Positions 9,584 through 17,753 of a stretch of 64,000 bases of DNA are shown piece by piece. The stretch covers positions 930,001-994,000 of the forward strand of contig NZ_CP059404.1 of NCBI RefSeq assembly GCF_014217255.1. Reading direction: 5' to 3'. The notes below the pieces were generated by a model that did no database searches, had not been told where the DNA came from, and worked only from the letters and a program-made list of their open reading frames with translations. The stretch is from Corynebacterium incognita (GTDB lineage Bacteria; Actinomycetota; Actinomycetes; Mycobacteriales; Mycobacteriaceae). The translations under genes and the position numbers were made by a program. Within the stretch, counting starts at the first letter, position 1, and each line of letters starts with the position of its first letter.

Positions 9584-9850
9584 CTAGGCGCCGCGGCGAC
9601 GCAACACCAACACCGCACCCAGCAACATCAGCGCAAACGCCAACCCAACCAGACCCAGCACCGACGCAACATTATTAGCCAACACACCAGCATCTGCACC
9701 AGCAGCACCCTCAGTCACCTGAATGTTGTTGTCACCCTGGTGCTCAATGTAGGTATCACCAGCCGGCTTCTCACCATGAAGTGCCCCGAGTTTTGTTCCT
9801 AGGCATCTGCCTTGATTTCCATTATTTCTTGACTGTGGTGTTGTTCCCAA
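9584..9850 (-). pseudogene. Decayed C-terminal anchor of a cell-surface protein
   Basis: An open frame of up to 88 codons without a good start or signal peptide. The last about 45 residues are a typical Gram-positive surface anchor: an Asp/Ala/Gly spacer, LANNV in the place of an LPxTG-like LANTG motif, the hydrophobic segment VLGLVGLAFALMLLGAVLVL and the tail RRRGA. This resembles the C-termini of corynebacterial HtaA-domain and other surface proteins. The extracellular part is missing and the sorting motif has lost T and G, so it is best read as the remnant of a deleted gene. A terminator follows at 9474-9497. Confidence 0.5.
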
Positions 9851-9874
9851 AATTCGTGCCCCTGTAACGGGATC

Positions 9875-9897
9875 AAAAAAGGGGGCCCGAAGGCCCC
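9875..9897 (-). terminator. fba terminator
   Basis: On the minus strand GGGGCC-TTCG-GGCCCC followed by CTTTTTT: a stable UUCG tetraloop hairpin with a T-run, 45 bp after the fba stop codon. Confidence 0.85.
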
Positions 9898-9941
9898 TTG
9901 GGTTCGTTCGCCGCGCGGTGGGGCGCGGCGTGGGTGGTGGG

Positions 9942-10976
9942 TTACTTAGATACAGACTTGCCCACGGAGTGCAGATCCTGGCATGCCTCGATGACGCGCT
10001 CGGACATGGACTGCTCCGCCTTCTTCATGTAGGAGCGTGGGTCATAGACCTTCTTGTTGCCCACCTCGCCGTCGACCTTGAGGACGCCGTTGTAGTTTTC
10101 AAACATGTGGGAAACCACCGGGCGGGTGAAGGCGTACTGGGTATCGGTGTCCACGTTCATCTTGATGACGCCGTAACGCAGGGCCTCCTCAATCTTCTCC
10201 TTCTCGGAGCCGGAGCCGCCGTGGAAGACGAAGTCGAAGGCCAGCGCGTCGTCGGCAAGCCCCAGCTTCTCACGAGCAACCTTCTGGCCCTCCAGGAGAA
10301 CCTCCGGACGCAGCTTCACATTGCCCGGCTTGTATACGCCGTGCACGTTACCGAAGGTAGCGGCCAGCAGGTAACGGCCGTGCTCACCAGTACCCAGGGC
10401 GTCGATGGTCTTCTCGAAGTCAGCAGGGGTGGTGTAAAGGTTGGCGCCGGCCTTGGCCTCCACGCCGTCCTCCTCGCCGCCGACGACGCCGATCTCGACC
10501 TCGAGGATGATGTTCGCGGCCTTCGCCTTGGCCAGCAACTCCTGAGCGATCTCCAAGTTCTCGTCAATCTCGATGGCCGAGCCATCCCACATGTGGGACT
10601 GGAACAGCGGCAGCTCTCCGCGGTCCACGCGCTCCTGGGAGATAGCCATCAACGGGCGCACGTAGTCATCCAGGACTTCCTTCTGGCAGTGGTCGGTGTG
10701 CAGCGCAACGTTAATGCCGTAGTGCTTCGCAGCCTCGTGCGCGAAGGCCGCCAGAGCCTGCGCGCCGGCCACCTTATTCTTCACAGCCAGGCCGGAACCG
10801 AACTCCGCACCGCCCGTGGAGAACTGGATGATGCCATCGGACTCAGCCTCAGCAAAGCCTTTCAGTGCGGCGTTGATGGTTTCAGAGGAGGTGCAGTTGA
10901 TGGCCGGGAACGCGAAGCCGTTCTTCTTCGCGGTATCCAGCATGGCGTTGTAGACCTCAGGGGTTGCAATAGGCAT
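9942..10976 (-). CDS. fba: Fructose-bisphosphate aldolase, class II
   Basis: A 344-residue class IIA aldolase, splitting fructose 1,6-bisphosphate into DHAP and glyceraldehyde 3-phosphate. The zinc site is visible in VALHTDHCQKEVLDDY and in GNVHGVY and FHGGSGSEKE; the active-site loop VEIGVVGGEEDGV is also intact. I chose ATG 10976 (MPIATPEVYN), which gives the normal N-terminus and length. Single gene with its own terminator. Confidence 0.97.
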   Translation of the reverse strand: MPIATPEVYNAMLDTAKKNGFAFPAINCTSSETINAALKGFAEAESDGIIQFSTGGAEFGSGLAVKNKVAGAQALAAFAHEAAKHYGINVALHTDHCQKEVLDDYVRPLMAISQERVDRGELPLFQSHMWDGSAIEIDENLEIAQELLAKAKAANIILEVEIGVVGGEEDGVEAKAGANLYTTPADFEKTIDALGTGEHGRYLLAATFGNVHGVYKPGNVKLRPEVLLEGQKVAREKLGLADDALAFDFVFHGGSGSEKEKIEEALRYGVIKMNVDTDTQYAFTRPVVSHMFENYNGVLKVDGEVGNKKVYDPRSYMKKAEQSMSERVIEACQDLHSVGKSVSK

Positions 10977-11081
10977 GTGAATCCTTCCGATGCTCAAGTA
11001 AGTAGGGCGCGGTATTCGCACCCCCTAGTATGCCTGGAAATGGACAACGCGGGGCGTGGAATTTACCACATGGGGGGGACT

Positions 11082-11105
11082 CGTGGTGCGGAGTTTCGCA
11101 CCACG
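11082..11105. repeat. Perfect 9-bp inverted repeat upstream of fba
   Basis: Arms CGTGGTGCG (11082-11090) and CGCACCACG (11097-11105) around GAGTTT. There is no T-run, so it is not a typical terminator. It sits about 105 bp upstream of the fba start and 115 bp downstream of the protease stop, so it could be an operator or part of the fba leader. Confidence 0.5.
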
Positions 11106-11124
11106 TCGACAAGCGAAATAGGAA

Positions 11125-11172
11125 AGCCCCCACTCCCGCCGCGGCCGGTCAAGGACGGTGAGTGTGGGGACT
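11125..11172 (-). terminator. Possible terminator of the protease gene
   Basis: Imperfect stem on the minus strand (AGTCCCCACACTC with GAGTGGGGGCTTT, one bulge) followed by TTTCC, about 50 bp after the protease stop codon. Confidence 0.4.
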
Positions 11173-11219
11173 TGGTCAATGGGGGACGTTGCCCGCCAGT
11201 GGCGGGCCGCGACCTAGCT

Positions 11220-12110
11220 CTAAATGCTGGCGCCGGTCTGGTTCTGGATACGGTCCAGAGGCTGCACGGCCAGGGTGGCGGAGCTGCTGTAGCCGCCTTC
11301 CAAGATACCCAGTGGGTGCAGCTGGCCGTCCTTCACAGCGAACACGGTTCCGCCGGAGTCACCGTTGGTGGCCTTGCCGTAGAAGACAACGCGGCCCGAC
11401 GGGGCGACGTGGCTGAACTTGCCGCAGGACAGGCCAGAGACCTGACCAAGCTTGCAGATGGCATCGGCGTTGGCAGCCTCATCGGCGTCCATGACGCGGG
11501 AGGAGAAAGAAACGTTATCTACAGGCAGGTCAGACTGCACGTTCTTGGTGGTCTCCAGCTTGATGAGCGCCCAGTCCTCGTCGGCGGTGTTCACAGACTT
11601 CACAATGTTGCCCAGCTTGGTCCACGTACCCGCGGAGTTACGGTAACCGAAAGTGGTGCCCACCTCGCCGCAATGCCCCGCAGTAAGGACGTGGTCCACA
11701 CCGGCCTGCTCAACAATGTAGCCAACGGAGCACGTCTTGCCTGCCTGCGTCACAATCTTGCCGCCCGGGACAACCTTGCCCGGGGAGGACAGGAAGGACC
11801 AGGACGCGGAGTCGGAGTAGTTGTCTTCGCCAGAGAGCTTGCTCAGCTTATCTACGGGAAGGGAGGAATACAGCGGCATGGAATCGGCTGCCACCGACAG
11901 GCTCTTGGTCGCGTCAGCGATGGCGACGGAGACCGGGGAGGTGGCCTTGGTGGTGGTCGTTGTGGACACGGTGTCGTACTCGGACGGGTCAAAAACTGGG
12001 CGAGCACCGCCGGAGGAAGAGAATGCAGCGGCGTTAACACTGCCGAGCGAGATGGTGGCAGCCACTGCGAGTGCCGCAGAGACGATTGACGTGAAGGAGA
12101 TGGAGCGCAT
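11220..12110 (-). CDS. Secreted trypsin-like serine protease (S1 family)
   Basis: A 296-residue exported protease. A signal peptide is clear (MRSISFTSIVSAALAVAATI, cleavage after about VNAAA at residues 25-29), followed by a Ser/Thr-rich linker. The chymotrypsin-fold triad is visible: His146 in LTAGHC, Asp179 in DEDWALI and Ser252 in NGDSGGTV. Two cysteine pairs are possible (Cys127/Cys147 and Cys219/Cys229). It is an extracellular or wall-associated endopeptidase of unknown target. It stands alone, with a possible terminator downstream and a 690-bp gap upstream. Confidence 0.88.
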   Translation of the reverse strand: MRSISFTSIVSAALAVAATISLGSVNAAAFSSSGGARPVFDPSEYDTVSTTTTTKATSPVSVAIADATKSLSVAADSMPLYSSLPVDKLSKLSGEDNYSDSASWSFLSSPGKVVPGGKIVTQAGKTCSVGYIVEQAGVDHVLTAGHCGEVGTTFGYRNSAGTWTKLGNIVKSVNTADEDWALIKLETTKNVQSDLPVDNVSFSSRVMDADEAANADAICKLGQVSGLSCGKFSHVAPSGRVVFYGKATNGDSGGTVFAVKDGQLHPLGILEGGYSSSATLAVQPLDRIQNQTGASI

Positions 12111-12568
12111 GGTGACCGGCCTTGGGGTGAGAGTGGAGTGATTCGATGGGGTGTTTGGTGCCTCGTTTTCGTGTTTGCGTCACGTGAGGACGGAGGCGTT
12201 TTACCTGCTCGCTTGATGCATATTCACCATATTTCACCGGTTTTCAGCTAAGCAACACCTTATCCATTCTCAGATATGTGTCACGTCAACAACCTTGAAA
12301 AACCGCAGATAGGAACCTTTCTAAGTGGGCAAATAAGTTTTCCTTGCCCGGCAATAGAGTCTGAAAGCTAAGGACTCTGAGCCAGCCTTTAGAAATAGCC
12401 CCGAGTTGCATAACTTCCATTATTTTGCATAAATTTACTAGCCCAAACCACCCCCAGACAGGGTTAATTCATAAGGAAATCTTAGCGAACAGCGGAAATT
12501 CGGATGTTTGGATCGCGAAATGACTCACCCCCACAACTTTTCCTTAAAGAGTTTTCCCCCGAACCCAA

Positions 12569-12622
12569 GCGCCGAAAGTGCTGGCAGCCTTGTTGACGCG
12601 TCCCCCAAATTGCTTTCGGCGC
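12569..12622. repeat. Spaced 10-bp inverted repeat
   Basis: GCGCCGAAAG (12569-12578) and its exact complement CTTTCGGCGC (12613-12622) are separated by 34 bp. It lies in the untranslated region between GH76 and protease genes. No T-run follows. Function unknown; an operator pair or RNA stem is possible. Confidence 0.4.
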
Positions 12623-12743
12623 CCGATTTCCGCAGTGCACTTAAGGCCAACTCTCAGCTTTCGCGAAGGATTCATCCTAAGAATAACTCAAGACTTTCAG
12701 GCCACTTATCCCCATCACCACAGGTAGAGGCATTTTAAACAAC

Positions 12744-12772
12744 AAAAAGGACCCGCGCTAAGGCGCGGATCC
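12744..12772 (-). terminator. Terminator of the GH76 gene
   Basis: On the minus strand GGATCCGCGC-CTTA-GCGCGGGTCC followed by TTTTT, about 30 bp after the stop codon of the glycoside hydrolase gene. Confidence 0.85.
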
Positions 12773-12802
12773 TCAGGAAGAGTGGCTGCTTTATTTCTAG
12801 GA

Positions 12803-13987
12803 CTACTTGTCGCGGGCAACTCGCGCTGCCGACTCAATGAGCATCCACCCAGACAGCTGCACCGAAAGATCACGCTCGGCGATGCGGATGATACCGACCT
12901 TCTCCCCCAGCGTTGCCGGGCCGAGGCCGTAGGAGTGCGGCAAGCAGGCGTCACTGGTCCAGTCCGTGGCGAAGACTGGTAGGCCATCCACCTCCAAGCG
13001 GTGGCTCCACACCGACTCCGCGCTAGCCAGAACCATACGCGCGGCCAGCTTTCGGGTGGCGCGGTTGGCCGGGGAATCATCAGGCAGGTGCACCGCCACG
13101 TCAGCAAGGTAGCGAGCCAGGATGCCCTTGAACAAGCCGCCATCACCGTCACCGGTGTCCCAGTCAATAACGCCCGCGGGCGTGGCCAAGTGCGTGGCCA
13201 CCGCGTGCACCAGTCCGCGGATGCGCGTGATGTAGCGCATCGACTCATCCAGGCGTTCCGCGTCCTGCACCGACTCGATCTTCTCGTCCGCACCCATGCC
13301 CGCGCGGCGGCGCAGCTCGAGCGCGATCTCCAGGCAAGCGCCTAAGACCACGCCCTGGCAATACGGGTGAATGTCCCGCACAATCTCCGGGCCGTGCATC
13401 CGCATGCGCTGGCCGTCCATGATGAGGCCTTCGTCGTTGACGAGATGATCATAGATCCAGTCCACGATGTGAATCGCGCTCTCCAGCTCGCCGCGGCGGG
13501 CCTGCATGATGGCCACCGGACCGTTGGAGGGGACGTTGAAGAACGTCTCCCCCACGCGCCACGGAAAAACGCCCGTGACCTCGTCGGCCCCCTCCGCGAT
13601 GTTGGCTTGGAGTGTGGCCAGCTGTTTGGCGCGCGGCACCTTCTTCAGCTTCGCGGCGCGATCCATGGCGAGCGCCAACCAGGCCTTGTCGTCGTAGTAC
13701 TTGTTGTTCTTCAGCTTGCCCAGCTGGCGGATGGCAATGCCGCGCTGCGTGCGCGCGATCATCTGGCGGCGGTATTTGGTGGACTTGCGCAACGCAGCGT
13801 CCACGAGGCAGTCCAGGTAATGCGCCTGCCACCAGTAGTGCCAGTGCACCAACAGGCGCTCCTTGGTGGTGGGAGGCCAGCTCACCACGGCAATATTCGT
13901 GCCGGGGATGCCCCACAGGCGGGAGGCATGCCGATCATTAATCGCAGTCTCAGCGAGTTCGGCGCGATGCGCCCACATCTCTTCCAC
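12803..13987 (-). CDS. Glycoside hydrolase family 76 protein
   Basis: 394 residues of the alpha-1,6-mannanase (GH76) family. The adjacent acidic pair that defines the family is at Asp99-Asp100 in NKYYDDKAWLALA, and FPWRVGETFFNVPSNGP and the Asp/Gly-rich DWDTGDGDGGLFKGIL are further family features. GH76 enzymes act on alpha-1,6-mannan backbones, which in corynebacteria occur in lipomannan and lipoarabinomannan. No signal peptide is visible, so a cytoplasmic location is predicted, unusual for the family. Start GTG at 13987; ATG at 13978 is an alternative. It is followed by a strong terminator. Confidence 0.82.
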   Translation of the reverse strand: MEEMWAHRAELAETAINDRHASRLWGIPGTNIAVVSWPPTTKERLLVHWHYWWQAHYLDCLVDAALRKSTKYRRQMIARTQRGIAIRQLGKLKNNKYYDDKAWLALAMDRAAKLKKVPRAKQLATLQANIAEGADEVTGVFPWRVGETFFNVPSNGPVAIMQARRGELESAIHIVDWIYDHLVNDEGLIMDGQRMRMHGPEIVRDIHPYCQGVVLGACLEIALELRRRAGMGADEKIESVQDAERLDESMRYITRIRGLVHAVATHLATPAGVIDWDTGDGDGGLFKGILARYLADVAVHLPDDSPANRATRKLAARMVLASAESVWSHRLEVDGLPVFATDWTSDACLPHSYGLGPATLGEKVGIIRIAERDLSVQLSGWMLIESAARVARDK

Positions 13988-14049
13988 GATCGATCACCAC
14001 CAATACTGGCTCGTTGTACCTTGCACCTGTGCGATCCTACTGAAGTTGC

Positions 14050-14748
14050 CTACCACGCGTACGTAAAATCGGCGTGCTGTCTGATCCAGGCGTGCATGGC
14101 GATGCCCGCTGCCACCCCGGCGTTGATCGACCGGGTGGAGCCGAATTGGGCGATGGAACATGTCATCGTCGCCGCCTCCTGGGCCGCGGCGGTGACGCCG
14201 GGGCCTTCCTGGCCGAACAACAACAGGCAACGCCGCGGCAGCTTTGCGGTCTCCAGGGGCACAGACCCCGGGGTGTTGTCGATGGCCACCACCGTCAGGT
14301 CGTTCTCCGTAGCCCAGGCGAGGAGCTTGCCGACGTCCTCATGGTGGCGCAGGTGCTGATACCTATCGGTCACCATGGCGCCGCGGCGGTTCCACCGGCG
14401 CCGGCCCACGATGTGCACGGTGTCCACAGCAAAAGCGTTAGCGGTGCGCACGACGGTGCCGATGTTCGCGTCGTTGTCGAAGTTCTCGATCGCGATGTGT
14501 AGCTGGTGGCGGCGGGAGTCGATGTCCGCGACGATGGCCTCGCGCTTCCAATAGCGGTAGGCATCGACCACGTTGCGGCGGTCGCCCTCGGCAAGCAGGA
14601 CCGGGTCCAAGCGTTCATCGGCCGGCAGCGGCTCGCCGGGGTGTTCTTCTGCCCACGGACCCACGCCGTGGCGCCCCTCTCCCCACTCTGTGGGGCCGGG
14701 CACGGCCGCAGCGGGATCGGGTGAGCTCGGTTGCTTAGGCAAGTCCAA
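14050..14748 (-). CDS. SpoU/TrmH family RNA 2'-O-methyltransferase
   Basis: 232 residues. The three SPOUT motifs are visible: motif 1 NFDNDANIGTVVRTANAF, motif 2 LLLFGQEGPGV and motif 3 FGSTRSINAGVAAGIAMH, which form the knotted SAM-binding site. The N-terminal about 60 residues are Pro-rich and family-specific. The target RNA (tRNA or rRNA) cannot be told from the sequence. The start overlaps the pyrE 3' end by 14 bp, and the same pair of genes is neighbours in mycobacteria. Confidence 0.87.
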   Translation of the reverse strand: MDLPKQPSSPDPAAAVPGPTEWGEGRHGVGPWAEEHPGEPLPADERLDPVLLAEGDRRNVVDAYRYWKREAIVADIDSRRHQLHIAIENFDNDANIGTVVRTANAFAVDTVHIVGRRRWNRRGAMVTDRYQHLRHHEDVGKLLAWATENDLTVVAIDNTPGSVPLETAKLPRRCLLLFGQEGPGVTAAAQEAATMTCSIAQFGSTRSINAGVAAGIAMHAWIRQHADFTYAW

Positions 14749-15292
14749 GATCCTCCAGGCCCAGCAGGTAGCGGTACTCGAGACCCTCGGCGGCGATCAC
14801 GTCGGCGGCGCCGGTGGCGCGGTCCACGACGGTAGCCACACCCACGACCTCAGCCCCGGCCTCGCGCAACGCGGCCACCGCGGTGAGCGGCGAGTTGCCC
14901 GTGGTGGTGGTGTCCTCAACCACCAACACGCGCTTGCCCACCACATCGGCGCCCTCGATGCGGCGCTGCATGCCGTGCTTCTTGGCCTCCTTGCGCACGA
15001 CGAAGGCGTCGATAGCGCGGCCGTCGGAATGCATGACGGAGGTGGCCACCGGGTCCGCGCCCAGGGTCAGGCCACCCACGGCCGCGAAGTCCCAGTCCGC
15101 TGTCAGCTCGCGCAGGAGCTGGCCAATCAGCGGGCTGGCCTCGTGATGCAGCGTGGCGCGGCGCAGATCCACGTAGTAGTCCGCCTCTTTGCCCGAGGAC
15201 AAGGTCACCTTGCCGTGGACGACGGCCAGCTCCTTGACCAGTTCCGCCAAGCGCGCCAGCATCTCTTCATTGAGGTGTGCGTGAGTGCTCAT
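14735..15292 (-). CDS. pyrE: Orotate phosphoribosyltransferase
   Basis: 185 residues. Forms OMP from orotate and PRPP in pyrimidine synthesis. The PRPP-binding motif is VLVVEDTTTTGNSPLTAV near residues 125-142, and the substrate loop with KEAKKHGMQRRIEGAD precedes it. The ATG (15292-15290) overlaps the stop of the upstream gene in a TAATG arrangement, indicating coupled translation. Part of a three-gene minus-strand cluster with a membrane-anchored hypothetical protein and the SpoU methylase. Confidence 0.94.
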   Translation of the reverse strand: MSTHAHLNEEMLARLAELVKELAVVHGKVTLSSGKEADYYVDLRRATLHHEASPLIGQLLRELTADWDFAAVGGLTLGADPVATSVMHSDGRAIDAFVVRKEAKKHGMQRRIEGADVVGKRVLVVEDTTTTGNSPLTAVAALREAGAEVVGVATVVDRATGAADVIAAEGLEYRYLLGLEDLGLA

Positions 15293-16776
15293 TACTGCTT
15301 ATTCCCTTCGTTCGGGTTCTTCTGTGAGGACTGGTGGGGCGTGGAGTCCCCGGCTTCGTCGTCGAAATCGAAGCTCATGATGTCACCGTAGCGCTCGATG
15401 AGGTCGTCGAAGATGGTGGACCTCTTAGTCAGGTTGCGCGGCACACGCGGGGTGGAGTCATCCACTTGCGGGCGCTCGTTGCCGTCCGCGATGGCGTCCA
15501 CCTCGTCGCCGCCCAGCGGACGCTGCTCCATCTCACCGTGGGCCACGGGAACCTTGCGGCTCGGCAGCACCGAGGGCTCATCCGGTCGTTTAACCGGCGG
15601 GGTGTCCGCGCCGTCAGTACTGTCGGCACTGTCGGCGCCGGCTGTGCCGGTAGCGCTATCGGCGGCACGGGACTCGGTGCCACCCACGACACGCAGGCCG
15701 ACCGCTGCCGCCGGGGCCTTGGCGGGCATGTCGCGGGAGGGGTCGGCGTCCTCAAACCGCAAGGCCTGCGCCGCGGAAGACCGCGGCGGTAACACACGCG
15801 AGGCGTCGGCAAGCATGGCCAACGGTGCCCGGGTGGCCTCCCAGTGGTGCGGGCGGGAGTGCTGTTCGTACTGCGCCAGCACCCAGTCGGACTCAATCCA
15901 CACCGCGGTGACCTCGGCGGGCATGTCCTCCAACGCGGTCTCGACGCGCACGTCCACCATGCGCTGCGCCACCGCCACATCGGTGGCGAAAGCCGTGAAC
16001 CCGGCCACCTCCACCGCCTGAAGGAGATCCTCAGAGGGGAGCTCGGCCTCCAGCTCGGCGCGGCGGAAATCCACCACCTCGTCCGTAGCGGCGCCGGTAC
16101 GCATGGCCATGACGTTGACGCCGCCGAGATCCATCACCAGCATCTCGTGGCCGTACGCGGAACCGGACACAATGTCCTTGGGCGTCGCGCCCGTGGAGGC
16201 GGCGCCGCGGAACCATTCGTCCTCCAGGTAGGAATCGGTCGGCGCGAAATCAAAGCCCTGCTCCTCAGCCCACTCGCGGCGCAAGCGCTTCATCGTTCCC
16301 GGCAAGTGCAGGCTCGACAGCGGGTTGCGCGAACGCGCAGCCCGGCGCGGCGTTGCCTGGGCCGGCTGGACCGGTTGGGAAGCGTCGCTACGCGATGGCT
16401 CCGCGTGCTCCTCTGTTTCTCCAGACTCTTGTGCGGGGAACGTCTCCCAGGTCGGTTCCGGGCCGCGCTGCGCCTGGCTCACAGTCGAGTCCGAGGGGGA
16501 CGTAGGCGCGTCGTCCGGCGTGGGCTCGGCCGTCAAGGAAGCCGCCGGAGCTGCCTCCGGGTCGGTGGCGGGCGCGACGTCGTAGTCCGTCTTGTCCTCC
16601 GGGTCCTCGAGGACCGGCTGGCTGTAGCGCTCAGATTCTGCGGAGTTTGTGCTCTCCGTGGACGTCGCGGAGTCTGCGGCTTCCACGGCGCGCTTGTCTT
16701 GGCGCGCGGCGAGGATCAACAAGACCACGGCGAGTGCCGCCGCAACCAACGAAATAATGAGAAGTGTAAGAGCCAT
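15292..16776 (-). CDS. Membrane-anchored conserved hypothetical protein upstream of pyrE
   Basis: 494 residues. A single N-terminal hydrophobic segment (about residues 2-23, LLIISLVAAALAVVLLILAA) is followed by a long acidic, Ser/Thr/Pro-rich region to about residue 150, then a folded core (about 155-340) with LRREWAEEQGFDFAPTD and YGHEMLVMDLGGVNVMAM, and a second low-complexity Ala/Asp-rich region before a conserved-looking end FDDLIERYGDIMSFDFDDE. A gene of this type beside pyrE is conserved in mycobacteria. It is probably a single-pass membrane protein with the bulk in the cytoplasm or outside; the function is unknown. Confidence 0.75.
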   Translation of the reverse strand: MALTLLIISLVAAALAVVLLILAARQDKRAVEAADSATSTESTNSAESERYSQPVLEDPEDKTDYDVAPATDPEAAPAASLTAEPTPDDAPTSPSDSTVSQAQRGPEPTWETFPAQESGETEEHAEPSRSDASQPVQPAQATPRRAARSRNPLSSLHLPGTMKRLRREWAEEQGFDFAPTDSYLEDEWFRGAASTGATPKDIVSGSAYGHEMLVMDLGGVNVMAMRTGAATDEVVDFRRAELEAELPSEDLLQAVEVAGFTAFATDVAVAQRMVDVRVETALEDMPAEVTAVWIESDWVLAQYEQHSRPHHWEATRAPLAMLADASRVLPPRSSAAQALRFEDADPSRDMPAKAPAAAVGLRVVGGTESRAADSATGTAGADSADSTDGADTPPVKRPDEPSVLPSRKVPVAHGEMEQRPLGGDEVDAIADGNERPQVDDSTPRVPRNLTKRSTIFDDLIERYGDIMSFDFDDEAGDSTPHQSSQKNPNEGNKQ

Positions 16777-16814
16777 CGAGAATAGACTTTAGTCGCCCGA
16801 CGGTGAGACGCTAC

Positions 16815-17642
16815 TTACGCCCGCTCTACCGGATTGTCCGGGTTCGCCGACCACTGGGACCAACCACCCACAAAGTGCGCGGCGCCGGTGAGACCCACCA
16901 TCTCCATCGCGGCGAGTGCTTGCGCGGAGTGGTTACCCGAACCGGAATAGACAATAACGCCCTCACCAGTGGTGACACCGGCGTGTGCGAAGATGTCGCG
17001 GATCTCCTCCGGGGTCTTGAACGTGCGATCCGGGTTGAGCAGCTCACGCTCGGGGACGTTGATGGCGCCCGGGATGTGGCCGGCCTTGAGGTCCAAGATC
17101 TCGCGCAGCCCGGCAAAGCGGTTGGGTTCGCGGGTGTCCACGAGCAAGCCATCGTGCGCCTTGACGTCCTCGATGGTGGCCACCCGGGCACTGCCAGCGT
17201 TGACCTCCACGTCGCACCCCACGGCGATGTTGCCGGGGCCCACGAGCGTCGGAAAGCCCTCCGCGCGGTAGCGCGCCAGGCCGCCGTCCACGATGCGGAC
17301 GTTGTCCACGCCCGCCCACTTCAGAATCCACCACGCGCGGGCAGCGAGCAGGCCACGGCCTTCGTCGTAGACCACGATGTCGCGGCCCTTCTTCAGGCCC
17401 CACAGCTCGAACCACTTCTGGAGCTGTTCCGGATCCGGGAGGGGGTTACGTCCCACGGTCGAACCCGGGATGCCAGCGAGCGCCGCGGCGGCGTCGCAGA
17501 AGCGCGCGGTCGGGATATGGAGCGAACGGAACTGTCCCTCGCCCGCACCTTCGTGTGGTTCCCAGTGCGATGCCAGCAGAGTGAACGGTTGACCAGTATG
17601 AATGTCATCGTGAAGTTGCTGAGGAGAGATGAGGATGCTCAT
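16815..17642 (-). CDS. Two-domain rhodanese-like sulfurtransferase lacking the catalytic cysteine
   Basis: 275 residues with two rhodanese domains (about 5-145 and 160-270). The family would transfer sulfur from thiosulfate or 3-mercaptopyruvate to an acceptor through a cysteine persulfide in a CxSGxxx loop of the C-terminal domain. Here the loop reads VYSGSGNHSAQA: Ser233 (codon TCC at 16946-16944) stands where Cys is expected. Other landmarks are normal (VVYDEGRGLLAARAWW, DTREPNRFAG, GHIPGAINVP). I chose ATG 17642 (MSILISPQQL). It may be a non-sulfurtransferase relative or inactive; see findings. Confidence 0.82.
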   Translation of the reverse strand: MSILISPQQLHDDIHTGQPFTLLASHWEPHEGAGEGQFRSLHIPTARFCDAAAALAGIPGSTVGRNPLPDPEQLQKWFELWGLKKGRDIVVYDEGRGLLAARAWWILKWAGVDNVRIVDGGLARYRAEGFPTLVGPGNIAVGCDVEVNAGSARVATIEDVKAHDGLLVDTREPNRFAGLREILDLKAGHIPGAINVPERELLNPDRTFKTPEEIRDIFAHAGVTTGEGVIVYSGSGNHSAQALAAMEMVGLTGAAHFVGGWSQWSANPDNPVERA

Positions 17643-17707
17643 GCCTCCCGATAATAGGCGGGACCGCGACGCCGTGCCCGGTACGCTGTGACGCGTGAGA
17701 CAACAAC

Positions 17708-17740
17708 ATTTCCCCGCGCTGGTCATCGACGCGGGGAAAT
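17708..17740 (-). terminator. clpB terminator
   Basis: Perfect 11-bp inverted repeat ATTTCCCCGCG / CGCGGGGAAAT with an 11-nt loop, 14 bp after the clpB stop codon; on the minus strand it is followed by GTTGTTG, a weak T-tract. Confidence 0.75.
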
Positions 17741-17753
17741 ATCGGGAGCGAGA

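Larger units (their letters stand above)
12111..12802. other. Long intergenic region upstream of the protease gene
   Basis: About 690 bp, AT-rich between 12200 and 12500 and therefore the probable protease promoter region. It also holds a spaced inverted repeat (12569-12622) and the terminator of the GH76 gene (12744-12772). A 76-codon frame at 12508-12738 on the plus strand has no ribosome binding site and no recognisable product and is not called. Confidence 0.5.

Noticed and set aside
9918..12089. 723-codon open frame on the plus strand over fba and the protease gene
   Set aside because: It is antisense to two clear genes, has a low-complexity Gly/Val/Leu composition and no recognisable domain; it results from GC-rich third positions.
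12508..12738. 76-codon frame in the gap upstream of the protease
   Set aside because: No Shine-Dalgarno, Ser/Pro-rich translation without family, overlaps an inverted repeat.
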